A stretch of 64,000 bases of DNA from Altibacter sp. HG106 (GCF_028561755.1 NZ_JAQQTD010000001.1:186001-250000), one strand, 5' to 3'. Counted from the first letter of the stretch, positions 52,564 to 61,512 are shown. Notes: generated by a model from the letters alone, not told the origin. A program made the numbers and translations.

Positions 52564-53255
52564 GTAAAAATATACTACTGATTGGCGGTTCGTATGGTAT
52601 AGGCCATTCCATCGCTACGCTTTTACAAGACGATCACAACATTTACATTGCTTCGCGCTCCAACGAGAACATTCCTGATAAATGCACCCATCTAAAATTT
52701 GATGTTTCCAAAGATGCTATCGACGAATTAGAGCTTCCCGAAACCATCGATGGATTTGTGTATTGTCCCGGAAGTATACAATTGAAGCCTTTTAAAATGA
52801 TGTCTTCGGAAAGTTTTGAAACCGACATGAAGATTAATTTCACCGGACTCGTAAAATCGGTACATGCGTTGCTTCCGAAGTTGAAAAAGTCGGAACAAGC
52901 GAGTTTGGTCTTTTTTAGCACCGTTGCGGTTAAAGTAGGAATGCCATTCCATACCAGTGTAGCTGCAGCCAAAGGAGCGATTGAAGGGTTTGCTAAGGCG
53001 CTGGCAGCCGAATATGCGCCTAGTTTTCGCGTGAATGTTATCGCACCATCACTCACCGATACTCCCCTAGCGGAAAAATTGCTCTCTAATGACGATAAAA
53101 AAGAAAAAATGGCCAAACGACATCCGCTGAATCGTGTGGGAACCGACAAAGATATTGCAACTATGGCAGCCTTTCTGCTGGGAGATCAGTCTTCTTGGAT
53201 GACGGGTCAGGTATTGGGTGTTGATGGAGGAATGTCAACCTTGAACCCACAATAG
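52560..53255 (+). CDS. Short-chain dehydrogenase-like protein lacking the catalytic Tyr
   Basis: The 231-aa Rossmann protein has the cofactor loop LIGGSYGIGHSIA (about residues 7-19), FVYCPGS in place of NNAG, and VNVIAPSLTDTPLA after the active site. The YxxxK pair is not complete: the expected lysine is in SVAAAKGAIEG, but the position four before it is Val instead of Tyr. It ends in the usual GVDGGMS. It may be a non-classical reductase, or may bind cofactor without classical catalysis. It is coupled between an SRPBCC protein and a photolyase. Confidence 0.85.
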   Translation: MSKNILLIGGSYGIGHSIATLLQDDHNIYIASRSNENIPDKCTHLKFDVSKDAIDELELPETIDGFVYCPGSIQLKPFKMMSSESFETDMKINFTGLVKSVHALLPKLKKSEQASLVFFSTVAVKVGMPFHTSVAAAKGAIEGFAKALAAEYAPSFRVNVIAPSLTDTPLAEKLLSNDDKKEKMAKRHPLNRVGTDKDIATMAAFLLGDQSSWMTGQVLGVDGGMSTLNPQ

Positions 53256-53256
53256 T

Positions 53257-54567
53257 ATGGCAGATACCGTAAATGTTTTTTGGTTCCGAAGAGATTTGCG
53301 AATAGACGACAATGTAGGCTTTTATAAAGCGTTGCACGGAAAACATCCTGTACTCCCGGTCTTTATTTTCGACAAGAACATTTTGAGCGAATTGCCCGAA
53401 GACGATGCTCGCGTCACCTTTATCTTTGAAACGCTTCAAAAGATGCGTGACACTCTTCAGGAAGAACACGGAAGCAGTCTTGCGATGTATCACACCACCC
53501 CCTTACAAGCTTTTAAGGAAATTATTGCTGCTTTCAATGTGCAGCACGTTATTACCAATCACGACTACGAGCCGTATGCAACAGAGCGAGACCAAGAAAT
53601 CGAAGCGTTTCTATCGAAGAAGGATATTGGTTTTCACACCTACAAAGATCAGGTCATTTTTGAGAAGGATGAAGTGTTAAAGGACGATGGTGATCCTTAT
53701 GTAGTGTACACACCCTACATGAAAAAATGGAAAGAAGCTTTCCGCAATGAAAAAGAGCTTAACATTTACTACACCAGTAGTCATTTAAAAAACCTTATTC
53801 AACATACGCGCTTGCCAAACGTTTCACTTTCTGAGATGGGCTTTAAAAAGTCGGCTATAGCGGTACCAGAGTACGATGTTACTCCTACCACCATACAGGA
53901 ATACGAAAATACTCGCAATTTTCCGGCAGATCAAGGAACCTCTCGCTTGGGTCCGCATCTCCGATTTGGCACGGTGAGTATTCGCAAAATGGTAAAAAAA
54001 GCCATCGCAGAAAAAAATGAAACCTTCTGGGAAGAACTAATTTGGCGTGAGTTCTTTATGCAGATCTTATATCATTTCCCCGAAACAGTAAATAATGCCT
54101 TCCGAAAAAAATACGATCGCATTGAATGGCGAAATAACAAAGACGAATTCGACCTATGGAAGCAAGGAAAAACTGGATACCCTATGGTAGATGCCGGAAT
54201 GCGGCAACTCAATGAAACAGGCTATATGCACAATCGGGTTCGCATGGTGGTGGCCAGCTTCTTATGCAAACACTTATTGATTGATTGGCGCTGGGGCGAG
54301 GCTTATTTTGCAGAGAAATTATTAGATTACGAACAGTCCAGCAATGTCGGGAATTGGCAGTGGGCTGCCGGAAGTGGTGTTGACGCCGCGCCTTATTTCC
54401 GAATTTTCAACCCGGAATCTCAGCTGAAAAAATTCGATAAGCAGGAATCGTACATCAACGAATGGATTTCTGAATACGGAACCGAAGAATATCCAGAGCG
54501 TATGGTTGTCCACAAAGAAGCCAGAGAACGCGCCTTGGACACCTACAAGAAAGCAGTATCATCATAA
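53257..54567 (+). CDS. Cryptochrome/DNA photolyase family protein
   Basis: The 436-aa FAD protein has the N-terminal antenna-binding Rossmann domain (NVFWFRRDLRIDDNVGFY, about 6-23) and the C-terminal FAD domain with LIWREFFMQILYHFP, GYPMVDAGMRQL, and the flavin pocket NVGNWQWAAGSGVDAAPYFR. The usual Trp-relay tryptophans are present. It most resembles CPD photolyase, which splits pyrimidine dimers with blue light, but a cryptochrome-like receptor cannot be excluded. It is the last gene of the SRPBCC/SDR operon. Confidence 0.93.
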   Translation: MADTVNVFWFRRDLRIDDNVGFYKALHGKHPVLPVFIFDKNILSELPEDDARVTFIFETLQKMRDTLQEEHGSSLAMYHTTPLQAFKEIIAAFNVQHVITNHDYEPYATERDQEIEAFLSKKDIGFHTYKDQVIFEKDEVLKDDGDPYVVYTPYMKKWKEAFRNEKELNIYYTSSHLKNLIQHTRLPNVSLSEMGFKKSAIAVPEYDVTPTTIQEYENTRNFPADQGTSRLGPHLRFGTVSIRKMVKKAIAEKNETFWEELIWREFFMQILYHFPETVNNAFRKKYDRIEWRNNKDEFDLWKQGKTGYPMVDAGMRQLNETGYMHNRVRMVVASFLCKHLLIDWRWGEAYFAEKLLDYEQSSNVGNWQWAAGSGVDAAPYFRIFNPESQLKKFDKQESYINEWISEYGTEEYPERMVVHKEARERALDTYKKAVSS

Positions 54568-54662
54568 TAAATGTAGGATTATTCTCTGAATGCGCATTTT
54601 ATCGGATATTTTGATATATTTATCGATGTAAATCATGGTACTGCCCCTAAAGTAAAAATGCT

Positions 54663-54896
54663 ATGAGCACCCCAAATACCTATTCGAACGGAGAGATAAC
54701 CGTTGCCTATAATCCAAAAAAATGTACCCACTCAGAATGTTGCGCACAAGAACTTTCGGAGGTTTTTCGAACTGCCGTAATCCCTTGGATTCACTTGGAT
54801 GCTGCCTCTTCAGAGCGAATCGCTCAGCAAGTAGCCCGTTGTCCTTCTGGAGCCTTGAGCTGTACTAGAATTGGCAGCTGTGTGGCTGTTAAATAA
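54663..54896 (+). CDS. Divergent 4Fe-4S mono-cluster protein (Fer4_19-like)
   Basis: The 77-aa protein has cysteines in KCTHSECC (21-27) and RCPSGALSC (about 60-68), the pattern of the small Fer4_19 ferredoxin-like family, with PWIHLDAASSERIAQQV between them. It has two more Cys at the end (CTRIGSCVAVK is the final stretch). It should carry one iron-sulfur cluster and act as an electron carrier or sensor. It stands alone 96 nt after the photolyase gene. Partner unknown. Confidence 0.85.
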   Translation: MSTPNTYSNGEITVAYNPKKCTHSECCAQELSEVFRTAVIPWIHLDAASSERIAQQVARCPSGALSCTRIGSCVAVK

Positions 54897-54981
54897 AGTC
54901 TAATGTATCTTAAAAATTAGGCTTTTCTGCACAATTTTTCTACTCTTGTGGCGTATATAAAGACGACCTAACAATCAACGT

Positions 54982-55569
54982 ATGAAGCTTTTTAGAATAA
55001 CTTTCGCTTTACTGCTCTTCGCAGGTACTATGTATGCGCAGGAGCAAGAAACCGAACTTCCCAACACCCTAGAAGGACAATTTACCGACGTCATTGAGAA
55101 TTCGAATCGCTATCAGGATTATAAGGTAGTGAAGATTTACAAGCTCAATGACCTAAAAAAGTCGGTATTCGATTCGATCGCTGCCTTGGAAGCTCAAATT
55201 GATTCTTCTCAAACTACCGTAACCAGACAAGACAATGAGATTGGCACGTTGAGTCAGGATCTTAAGACCACTCAAGAAGACTTAGCCCTCTCGAAAAAAC
55301 GGGAAGACGGTATCTCTTTTCTAGGTGCACTGTTACCCAAAGCGACCTATAATGGAATTATGTGGACGATCATCTTAGTATTGATTGCCGGGGTAGCCTT
55401 TCTTGTCTATAAGTTTAAAAGTAGCCATCGCGACACTCGTGCGGCGCAACTAAAGCTGGCGGAAACCGAAGAGGAGTTTGAAACGCATCGCCAACGCACT
55501 CTGGAGCGCGAACAACAATTGAGACGAAAACTACAGGACGAAATCAATAAACAGAAAAAAGGATCATAA
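54982..55569 (+). CDS. Exported/membrane coiled-coil protein of unknown function
   Basis: The 195-aa protein has a signal-peptide-like start (MKLFRITFALLLFAGTMYAQ), an extracytoplasmic region with a coiled coil (about 60-107, SVFDSIAALEAQIDSSQTT), one membrane helix (about 124-141, IMWTIILVLIAGVAFLVYKF) and a cytoplasmic coiled coil (about 155-195, ending KQKKGS). The two-coil layout around one helix suggests a scaffold. Relatives are labelled tRNA methyltransferase, which is not supported. It ends at a strong terminator. Confidence 0.7.
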   Translation: MKLFRITFALLLFAGTMYAQEQETELPNTLEGQFTDVIENSNRYQDYKVVKIYKLNDLKKSVFDSIAALEAQIDSSQTTVTRQDNEIGTLSQDLKTTQEDLALSKKREDGISFLGALLPKATYNGIMWTIILVLIAGVAFLVYKFKSSHRDTRAAQLKLAETEEEFETHRQRTLEREQQLRRKLQDEINKQKKGS

Positions 55570-55597
55570 AAAAAGCCGCAAATTGCGGCTTTTTTTA
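55568..55597. terminator. Bidirectional terminator
   Basis: AAAAAGCCGCA and TGCGGCTTTTT form a short-loop stem between the coiled-coil gene and murA, with A- and T-runs on both sides. Confidence 0.85.
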
Positions 55598-55612
55598 TTG
55601 TTTCAGGGCTAG

Positions 55613-56923
55613 TTATTCGGTTCGCGAAATCTTGGCTCCTACGGCTCTGAGTCGCTCATCGATATTCTCGTAGCCTCGATCGATCTGTTCAATATTGTGA
55701 ATCGTGCTCGTTCCCTTCGCTGAGAGTGCAGCAATCAATAATGAGATACCGGCCCGTATGTCTGGTGACGTCATGGTGGTAGCTTTTAAGGTCGACTCAA
55801 AATTATGTCCAATAACTGTGGCGCGGTGCGGATCACATAGAATGATCTTGGCGCCCATATCAATCAATTTATCTACAAAGAAAAGCCTACTCTCAAACAT
55901 TTTTTGGTGGATGAGCACACTGCCTTTTGCCTGCGTACAAGTAACTAAAACGATACTTAACAGGTCTGGGGTAAATCCGGGCCAGGGAGCATCGGCTACC
56001 GTTAGTATCGATCCATCGATATAGCCCTGAATTTCGTATTCCTCATGCGACGGAATATAAATATCATCATCCCGTCGTTCTAATGTAATCCCTAGTTTTC
56101 GGAAGGTATCCGGAATCAATCCCAAATTATCCCAGCTCACATTTTTGATGGTCAGTTCGCTTTGGGTCATGGCAGCCAATCCAATCCAGCTTCCAATCTC
56201 GATCATATCCGGAAGAATACGATGTTCACAGCCTCCTAATTCGGTGACTCCTTCTATGGTTAACAAGTTGGAGCCAACACCGCTGATCTTGGCGCCCATG
56301 CGATTGAGCATTTTACATAACTGTTGTAAATAGGGTTCGCAGGCGGCATTGTAAATAGTGGTTGTTCCTTTGGCAAGGACTGCAGCCATCACAATGTTTG
56401 CCGTACCGGTGACCGAAGCCTGGTCTAATAACATGTAGGTTCCGGCGAGGCCATCGGGCGCTTCCACTCCGTAAAAACGTTCTTCCTTATTGTATCGAAA
56501 CTTGGCGCCTAATTTTATAAATCCTTCGAAGTGCGTATCGAGTCGGCGTCGCCCAATCTTATCGCCACCCGGACGGGGAATGTAACCCTTTCCGAAGCGC
56601 GCTAACAACGGACCTACAATCATAATAGAACCGCGAAGCGAACTTCCTTCTTCTTTGAATAAAGCAGACTCAAGGTACTTTAGGTCTAAGGCATCCGATT
56701 GGAAGGAATAACTCCCTTTTCCCAACTTTTCTACGGTTACCCCAAGATGTTCCAGGATCTGAATAAGCTTATTAACATCCCGTATGTCGGGAATGTTATT
56801 GATGATTACTTTTTCTGAAGTTAGGAGGACGGCGCAAAGAATCTGTAAGGCTTCATTTTTAGCGCCCTGAGGAGTGATTTCACCTTGCAATGGATGCCCT
56901 CCTTCAATTTGAAATGTTCCCAT
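55613..56923 (-). CDS. murA: UDP-GlcNAc 1-carboxyvinyltransferase (MurA), Asp in place of catalytic Cys
   Basis: The 436-aa enzyme transfers enolpyruvate from PEP to UDP-GlcNAc, the first committed step of peptidoglycan synthesis. The family core is clear (GAKNEALQILCAVLL, the C-terminal GISLLIAALSAKGTSTI and RGYENIDERLRAVGA). At the position of E. coli Cys115, in the loop PGGxxIG, this protein has Asp121 (RPGGDKIGRRR). An Asp there keeps activity but prevents alkylation by fosfomycin in known cases. It precedes no other mur gene here; the DUF4290 gene lies 17 nt upstream on the same strand. Confidence 0.95.
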   Translation of the reverse strand: MGTFQIEGGHPLQGEITPQGAKNEALQILCAVLLTSEKVIINNIPDIRDVNKLIQILEHLGVTVEKLGKGSYSFQSDALDLKYLESALFKEEGSSLRGSIMIVGPLLARFGKGYIPRPGGDKIGRRRLDTHFEGFIKLGAKFRYNKEERFYGVEAPDGLAGTYMLLDQASVTGTANIVMAAVLAKGTTTIYNAACEPYLQQLCKMLNRMGAKISGVGSNLLTIEGVTELGGCEHRILPDMIEIGSWIGLAAMTQSELTIKNVSWDNLGLIPDTFRKLGITLERRDDDIYIPSHEEYEIQGYIDGSILTVADAPWPGFTPDLLSIVLVTCTQAKGSVLIHQKMFESRLFFVDKLIDMGAKIILCDPHRATVIGHNFESTLKATTMTSPDIRAGISLLIAALSAKGTSTIHNIEQIDRGYENIDERLRAVGAKISRTE

Positions 56924-56940
56924 AAGTATGCGTGAAGTGT

Positions 56941-57582
56941 TTAATGACGTTTTCTGCCGCGCTTGCTGTGTTTCTTGCTATAGCGCTTTTTGGAAGAACT
57001 ACTACTGCTATTGCCACTCATAAGATTTTTGGCATCCGAAAGGTCTTCATCTCCTCCTTTGAGGTTAATTTTTCCTTCGGAAAGCTCGTACAAATGTTGA
57101 AAGATCACATCATCTTCTACCGAATCTTTATTCCAGTTCAAGTAGCATTTTTTCATGTGATTGGCAATCGTAAGGATGAGTCCCTCTTTCTTATCGCCTT
57201 CTTCCCAACCAATCGCCACATCGATCATTCGTTTGATATTGTTTCCGTAGAAACGGTACTTGGGATGGTTTTGAGGATATTCTAAAGGTTCTGGTCGTTC
57301 GGCCAGTTCTTCTCTAGAAGGCTTTTCAAATGGGGCATCAACGTCCAGTTTGAAGTCGGACATGATAAATAACTGATCCCATAATTTATGTTGAAAATCA
57401 GGAACGTCGCGAAGATGTGGGTTGAGATTTCCCATCACCGCGATAATACTTTTGGCATTTCGGTTCCGTGCTTCGCGATCTTCCATCGCCACGGTTTGTG
57501 CCACCATTTTTTGTATATGGCGTCCGTATTCAGGAATAATCAGATGCGAACGCTCTGTATTGTATTCTATTTCGTCTATCAA
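56941..57582 (-). CDS. DUF4290 domain protein
   Basis: The 213-aa soluble protein begins MIDEIEYNTERSHLIIPEYG, continues NRNAKSIIAVMGNLNPHLRD and FYGNNIKRMIDVAIGWEEGD, and ends with a Ser-run followed by a very basic tail (KKRYSKKHSKRGRKRH). This is DUF4290, known to me mainly from Bacteroidetes. Lying directly upstream of murA, it may be co-transcribed with it. The basic tail could contact nucleic acid or membrane. Function unknown. Confidence 0.85.
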   Translation of the reverse strand: MIDEIEYNTERSHLIIPEYGRHIQKMVAQTVAMEDREARNRNAKSIIAVMGNLNPHLRDVPDFQHKLWDQLFIMSDFKLDVDAPFEKPSREELAERPEPLEYPQNHPKYRFYGNNIKRMIDVAIGWEEGDKKEGLILTIANHMKKCYLNWNKDSVEDDVIFQHLYELSEGKINLKGGDEDLSDAKNLMSGNSSSSSSKKRYSKKHSKRGRKRH

Positions 57583-57643
57583 GAGGGTATGTTTAAAAAG
57601 GAATTAATGGTCCTGCAGTAATTCTGCCTGCAAAATACTAAAA

Positions 57644-57940
57644 TTATAAGGAAATCACACCTTCGACTTTCGAAACTTCCAAATATTTGTCGATCACCGC
57701 ATCTGGAGATTCCATTTCTACCCGAATCGACACGCTGGTGTAGTTTCCTTTGGATGAATCGCGGGTTTGGATATCGGCTCCTGTACCGTTAAAAATCGCT
57801 TCGATTTCAGCAATCTTTTCCAGGTCGGCAGGCACAATAAATTTATACATATACGGGGAGGGCCAACTTGTATCTTCAGAAAGTTGCACGCGCAAGCGAT
57901 CGTAAAATTCGGTTGTTTTCTTATCGTTTTCCATAGCCAT
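57644..57940 (-). CDS. DUF493 family protein (YbeD-like)
   Basis: The 98-aa protein has a ferredoxin-like ACT-type fold suggested by WPSPYMYKFIVPADLEKIAE and NYTSVSIRVEMESPDAVIDK. DUF493/YbeD has an uncertain role; in E. coli ybeD lies near lip genes. A minus-strand -7 element TATCTTTG at 57970-57963 is its promoter, 22 nt before ATG 57940. It precedes the DUF4290 and murA genes on the same strand. Confidence 0.85.
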   Translation of the reverse strand: MAMENDKKTTEFYDRLRVQLSEDTSWPSPYMYKFIVPADLEKIAEIEAIFNGTGADIQTRDSSKGNYTSVSIRVEMESPDAVIDKYLEVSKVEGVISL

Positions 57941-57962
57941 TTAATACTCAACTAGTGCCTCG

Positions 57963-57970
57963 CAAAGATA
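57963..57970 (-). promoter_or_regulatory. -7 element for the DUF493 gene
   Basis: TATCTTTG on the minus strand, 22 nt before ATG 57940. Confidence 0.6.
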
Positions 57971-58021
57971 CACTTTTTACCATGAATAAATATTTCCGAA
58001 CTTTGCCAAAAACGATCGTCC

Positions 58022-58561
58022 TTGAACACTCGAAGAATTGTCATCACCGGAGGACCCGGTACCGGAAAAACCACTCTAATTTCTCATTTAGAGACAGCGG
58101 GCGCAGCGGTGTTGCACGAAATTTCAAGGCAGGTTACTGCCGAAGCGCAACGCCAAGGGATAGAACAACTGTTTCTGAAGGACCCCACGCTATTCAGCAG
58201 CAAGTTATTAGCGGGCCGACTAAAACAGTTTAAAGCGGCAGAGCAGGTTTCCGAACCGCATCTTTTCTACGACAGAGGCCTCCCCGATGTCACCGCTTAT
58301 ATGAACTATCTCGATACGCCGTATGACGCCTATTTTGATGATACTTGCAACACCCATCGGTACGATCAGGTGTTCCTTTTACCCCCCTGGGAAGCTATTT
58401 ACCGCCAAGACCAGGAACGCTACGAATCGTTTGAACAAGCGTTGGAACTTTATACTTTTCTCAAAACCACCTATCAGGGCTACGGTTATTGTCCGATTGA
58501 AGTTCCTAGAGACAAGGTTACGGCACGTATTGAATTTATCAACCAACATTTAATTGAATAA
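58022..58561 (+). CDS. AAA/P-loop ATPase of the NadR/Ttd14 type
   Basis: The 179-aa protein has Walker A GGPGTGKTT (about residues 10-18) and a YDRGLPDVTAYM stretch (about 84-95) typical of the AAA_28 family, which includes NadR-like nucleotide kinases. It ends in HLIE with a stop that overlaps the start of recQ. The start is TTG 58022; no ATG is available in frame. A kinase role on a small nucleotide is possible but unproven. Confidence 0.82.
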   Translation: MNTRRIVITGGPGTGKTTLISHLETAGAAVLHEISRQVTAEAQRQGIEQLFLKDPTLFSSKLLAGRLKQFKAAEQVSEPHLFYDRGLPDVTAYMNYLDTPYDAYFDDTCNTHRYDQVFLLPPWEAIYRQDQERYESFEQALELYTFLKTTYQGYGYCPIEVPRDKVTARIEFINQHLIE

Positions 58562-60461
58562 CGTGAAAACACCCCTTCAGGTTCTGGAACAACATTGGGG
58601 ACACACCCGCTTTCGACCCTTACAGGAGGAGATCATCGAATCGGTGATGAACGGGCGAGATACGATCGCGTTATTACCTACCGGCGGCGGTAAGTCGGTT
58701 TGCTTCCAGATTCCTGGACTATTACTGGAAGGCACTACCATCGTTATTTCGCCTCTGGTCGCTTTAATGAACGACCAGGTAGCACAATTGCAACAACGCA
58801 ATATCAAGGCCATGGCGATCACAGGAAGCCTGTCGGGTTTGGAGGTAGACCGACAGTTGGATAATATTCGATACGGGAACTACGATTTTATCTACCTATC
58901 GCCAGAGCGACTACAACAGGAAGTGATTCAACAGGCCTTAAAACAGCTTCCACTGTGCTTGATCGCTGTTGATGAGGCACACTGTATTTCGCAGTGGGGA
59001 AACGACTTTCGGCCGGCTTATCGCAATATCACCCTGCTACGTGAGTTGCACCCCTTGGTACCGATCATCGGACTCACTGCAACGGCCACGCCCGACGTAC
59101 TTGAAGACACTATTTCGGCCTTGCACTTGGAAACTCCTGCTGTATTTAAAGGCTCTTTTTTCCGAAGTAATATTGCCTACAAAGTGTTTTATACTGAAGA
59201 TAAAATTCATCAACTCGAACGCTTGCTTCAGAAAAAAGATACTCCGGCTATACTTTATGCTCGCAGCAGAAAACAAACGGTAGAACTTTCACAACAACTA
59301 AATACGCTCGGTTTTAACACTACTTTTTACCACGGGGGTCTACCAACCGATCAGAAAAAACAACGGCTAGCGGCGTGGTTAGAGGACCGCATCCCTATAA
59401 TGATTGCTACCAATGCCTTTGGGATGGGCATCGATAAAGCAGACGTACGCTATGTGGTGCATGTACAATTGCCGGAAAGTTTGGAAAGTTATTTTCAAGA
59501 AGCTGGTCGGGCCGGGCGAAACGGAGCCTTTGCCGAAGCCATTTTATTGTACAATAATTTTGATGAATCCTTAGTCTCCAAGCAGTTTATTGATAGCTTG
59601 CCCGACGCCAAGGACGTCAAAAAAATATATCAAAAACTCAATGCCTATTTTCGGATTCCGTATGGCGAAGGGATGCATATAACGCACCCTTTCAACTTTA
59701 ATGATTTCTGTGAGACCTACTCCTTTCCGTTTCTGTTGGCCTACAACGGACTACAAAGCTTGGATCGGTTAGGAGTACTGCAACTTTCGAAGGAATTTGG
59801 TCGCACTTCCATTGTACGATTTGTCGTTGCTTCAGAACGAGCTATTGGCTATTTTCAGGAACACCGAAACGCCTCGCTGATCGGAAAGACACTTTTGCGG
59901 ATGTACGGTGGGATTTTTGAGCTTCCCACGAAAATTAATGTAGGCCTGGTCGCTAAGAAAACCGGGCAGCCCATTAGCGCCATAATTGCGGTCTTAGAGC
60001 AAATGGCTACGCATGAGATCATCGAACTAGAATTGTATACCACCGACGCGAGCATCACGTTTTTAGTTCCAAGAGAAGATGAACGAACCATCAATCCGCT
60101 GGCTAAAGAGATCAACCTTCACAATCGGCGGAAGGTCGCTCAGGTACATTCGGTTCTCAATTATTTGAAAAATGATAACATATGCCGGAGTATTCAGCTA
60201 CTGCACTACTTTGGTGAGGAAGCAGAAGAACCCTGCGGCATTTGCTCGGTGTGTGCTCGAGAAAAAAGCAGGGCAGGTTCGGGGGAAGTTCGCTTAATTG
60301 CGGAAGCCATTCTGCATCTCTTAGAAGAAGGCCCCAAAAGCTCGCGACAGCTTACAGAAAGCCTTACCTTTGCGGAAGCAAAGATCTTGCATGTTGTTTC
60401 CTTATTACTGGAAAGCAATAAAATCGAGTTGAACTTACGTAATCAATATTCCTTATCGTGA
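58554..60461 (+). CDS. recQ: RecQ-family DNA helicase, with displaced zinc motif
   Basis: The 635-aa 3'-5' helicase acts in recombination repair. The helicase core is complete: Walker A LLPTGGGKS (about 40-48), VDEAHCISQWGNDFRPAY and ATNAFGMGIDKADVRYVVH, then QEAGRAGRNG. The RQC zinc cysteines (CRSIQLLHYFG, CGICSVC) come late (about 543-567), after a long region, and not straight after the helicase core as in E. coli RecQ. The start is TTG 58554 (or GTG 58563). The fmt start overlaps its stop as GTGA. Confidence 0.9.
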   Translation: MNNVKTPLQVLEQHWGHTRFRPLQEEIIESVMNGRDTIALLPTGGGKSVCFQIPGLLLEGTTIVISPLVALMNDQVAQLQQRNIKAMAITGSLSGLEVDRQLDNIRYGNYDFIYLSPERLQQEVIQQALKQLPLCLIAVDEAHCISQWGNDFRPAYRNITLLRELHPLVPIIGLTATATPDVLEDTISALHLETPAVFKGSFFRSNIAYKVFYTEDKIHQLERLLQKKDTPAILYARSRKQTVELSQQLNTLGFNTTFYHGGLPTDQKKQRLAAWLEDRIPIMIATNAFGMGIDKADVRYVVHVQLPESLESYFQEAGRAGRNGAFAEAILLYNNFDESLVSKQFIDSLPDAKDVKKIYQKLNAYFRIPYGEGMHITHPFNFNDFCETYSFPFLLAYNGLQSLDRLGVLQLSKEFGRTSIVRFVVASERAIGYFQEHRNASLIGKTLLRMYGGIFELPTKINVGLVAKKTGQPISAIIAVLEQMATHEIIELELYTTDASITFLVPREDERTINPLAKEINLHNRRKVAQVHSVLNYLKNDNICRSIQLLHYFGEEAEEPCGICSVCAREKSRAGSGEVRLIAEAILHLLEEGPKSSRQLTESLTFAEAKILHVVSLLLESNKIELNLRNQYSLS

Positions 60462-61408
60462 ACACCCCCCTTCGAATCGTCTTTATGGGTACGCCCGAAT
60501 TTGCTGTCGCCAGCTTACAACAATTAGTTGCTTCTGAACATGAGGTGGTGGGGGTCATTACCGCGCCAGATCGACCTGCAGGTCGTGGACGAAAGCTACG
60601 GGCTTCTGCTGTAAAAGAGTATGCCGTTACACAACGAATTCCAGTACTGCAACCCACCAATTTAAAAGAGGAAGCATTTCTAGAAACCTTAGAAGCGTTA
60701 AAAGCAGATGTGCAAGTAGTAGTCGCCTTTCGAATGTTACCAAAAGTGGTTTGGGCCATGCCTCCCAAAGGCACCTTTAATTTGCACGCCTCCCTCCTTC
60801 CCCAATATCGCGGGGCAGCCCCAATCAACTGGGCGGTGATCAACCGAGAAAAGAAAAGCGGCGTTACCACCTTTTTTATTGACGAAAAAATTGACACCGG
60901 AGCGATTATTGCTTCCGAAGAAATTACGCTGAAAGAAAAGGAAACGGCCGGAAGCTTGCATGATACCCTAATGGAGGTAGGGGCCCATCTGGTGTTGAGG
61001 ACGGTGAATAGGATCGCAACGGGAACGGCTTCCGCCACCACTCAGAATCCTAATCAGCCGTTACGATCGGCTCCAAAGCTTTCCGCAGAAAATACCCGAA
61101 TCGACTGGACACAGCAAGGAGAACAGGTGGAAGCTTTGATACGCGGACTCTCCCCTTATCCCAGTGCGTGGACCGAACTGCATAATGGAGAGGAAACCCT
61201 TACAATGAAACTACATTCGGCACAATTTGAACCTTCGGAAGTGCAGGCAACACCGGGACAGATCATCGCTGACAAAAAAAGCCTGCATATTATTGTGCCC
61301 AATGGAGTACTTCAGGTGGAAGAATTACAACTCCCCGGAAAGCGAAAAATGAAGGCAGGAGATTTGTTGAACGGCTTTACCTTCGAAAAAGACGCCTACG
61401 TACTGTGA
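60458..61408 (+). CDS. fmt: Methionyl-tRNA formyltransferase
   Basis: The 316-aa enzyme formylates initiator Met-tRNA from 10-formyl-THF. The formyl-transfer motif is FNLHASLLPQYRGAAPINW (Asn108, His110) and a conserved Asp lies in KIDTGAII (about 146). The C-terminal OB-type domain (210-316, with RGLSPYPSAWT and GKRKMKAGDLLNGF) binds tRNA. Length is normal. The start is GTG 60458, overlapping the recQ stop. This makes three non-ATG starts in a row in this operon. Confidence 0.96.
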   Translation: MNTPLRIVFMGTPEFAVASLQQLVASEHEVVGVITAPDRPAGRGRKLRASAVKEYAVTQRIPVLQPTNLKEEAFLETLEALKADVQVVVAFRMLPKVVWAMPPKGTFNLHASLLPQYRGAAPINWAVINREKKSGVTTFFIDEKIDTGAIIASEEITLKEKETAGSLHDTLMEVGAHLVLRTVNRIATGTASATTQNPNQPLRSAPKLSAENTRIDWTQQGEQVEALIRGLSPYPSAWTELHNGEETLTMKLHSAQFEPSEVQATPGQIIADKKSLHIIVPNGVLQVEELQLPGKRKMKAGDLLNGFTFEKDAYVL

Positions 61409-61512
61409 AGCCTTGTTATTACTGATTTCCGTAAAAAACCACAAAAACAAGCCTCCTTTATTAACAATGCGTCCAAGTTATCAACAAAAACCCGGATTTC
61501 CCCCGTCATTCC

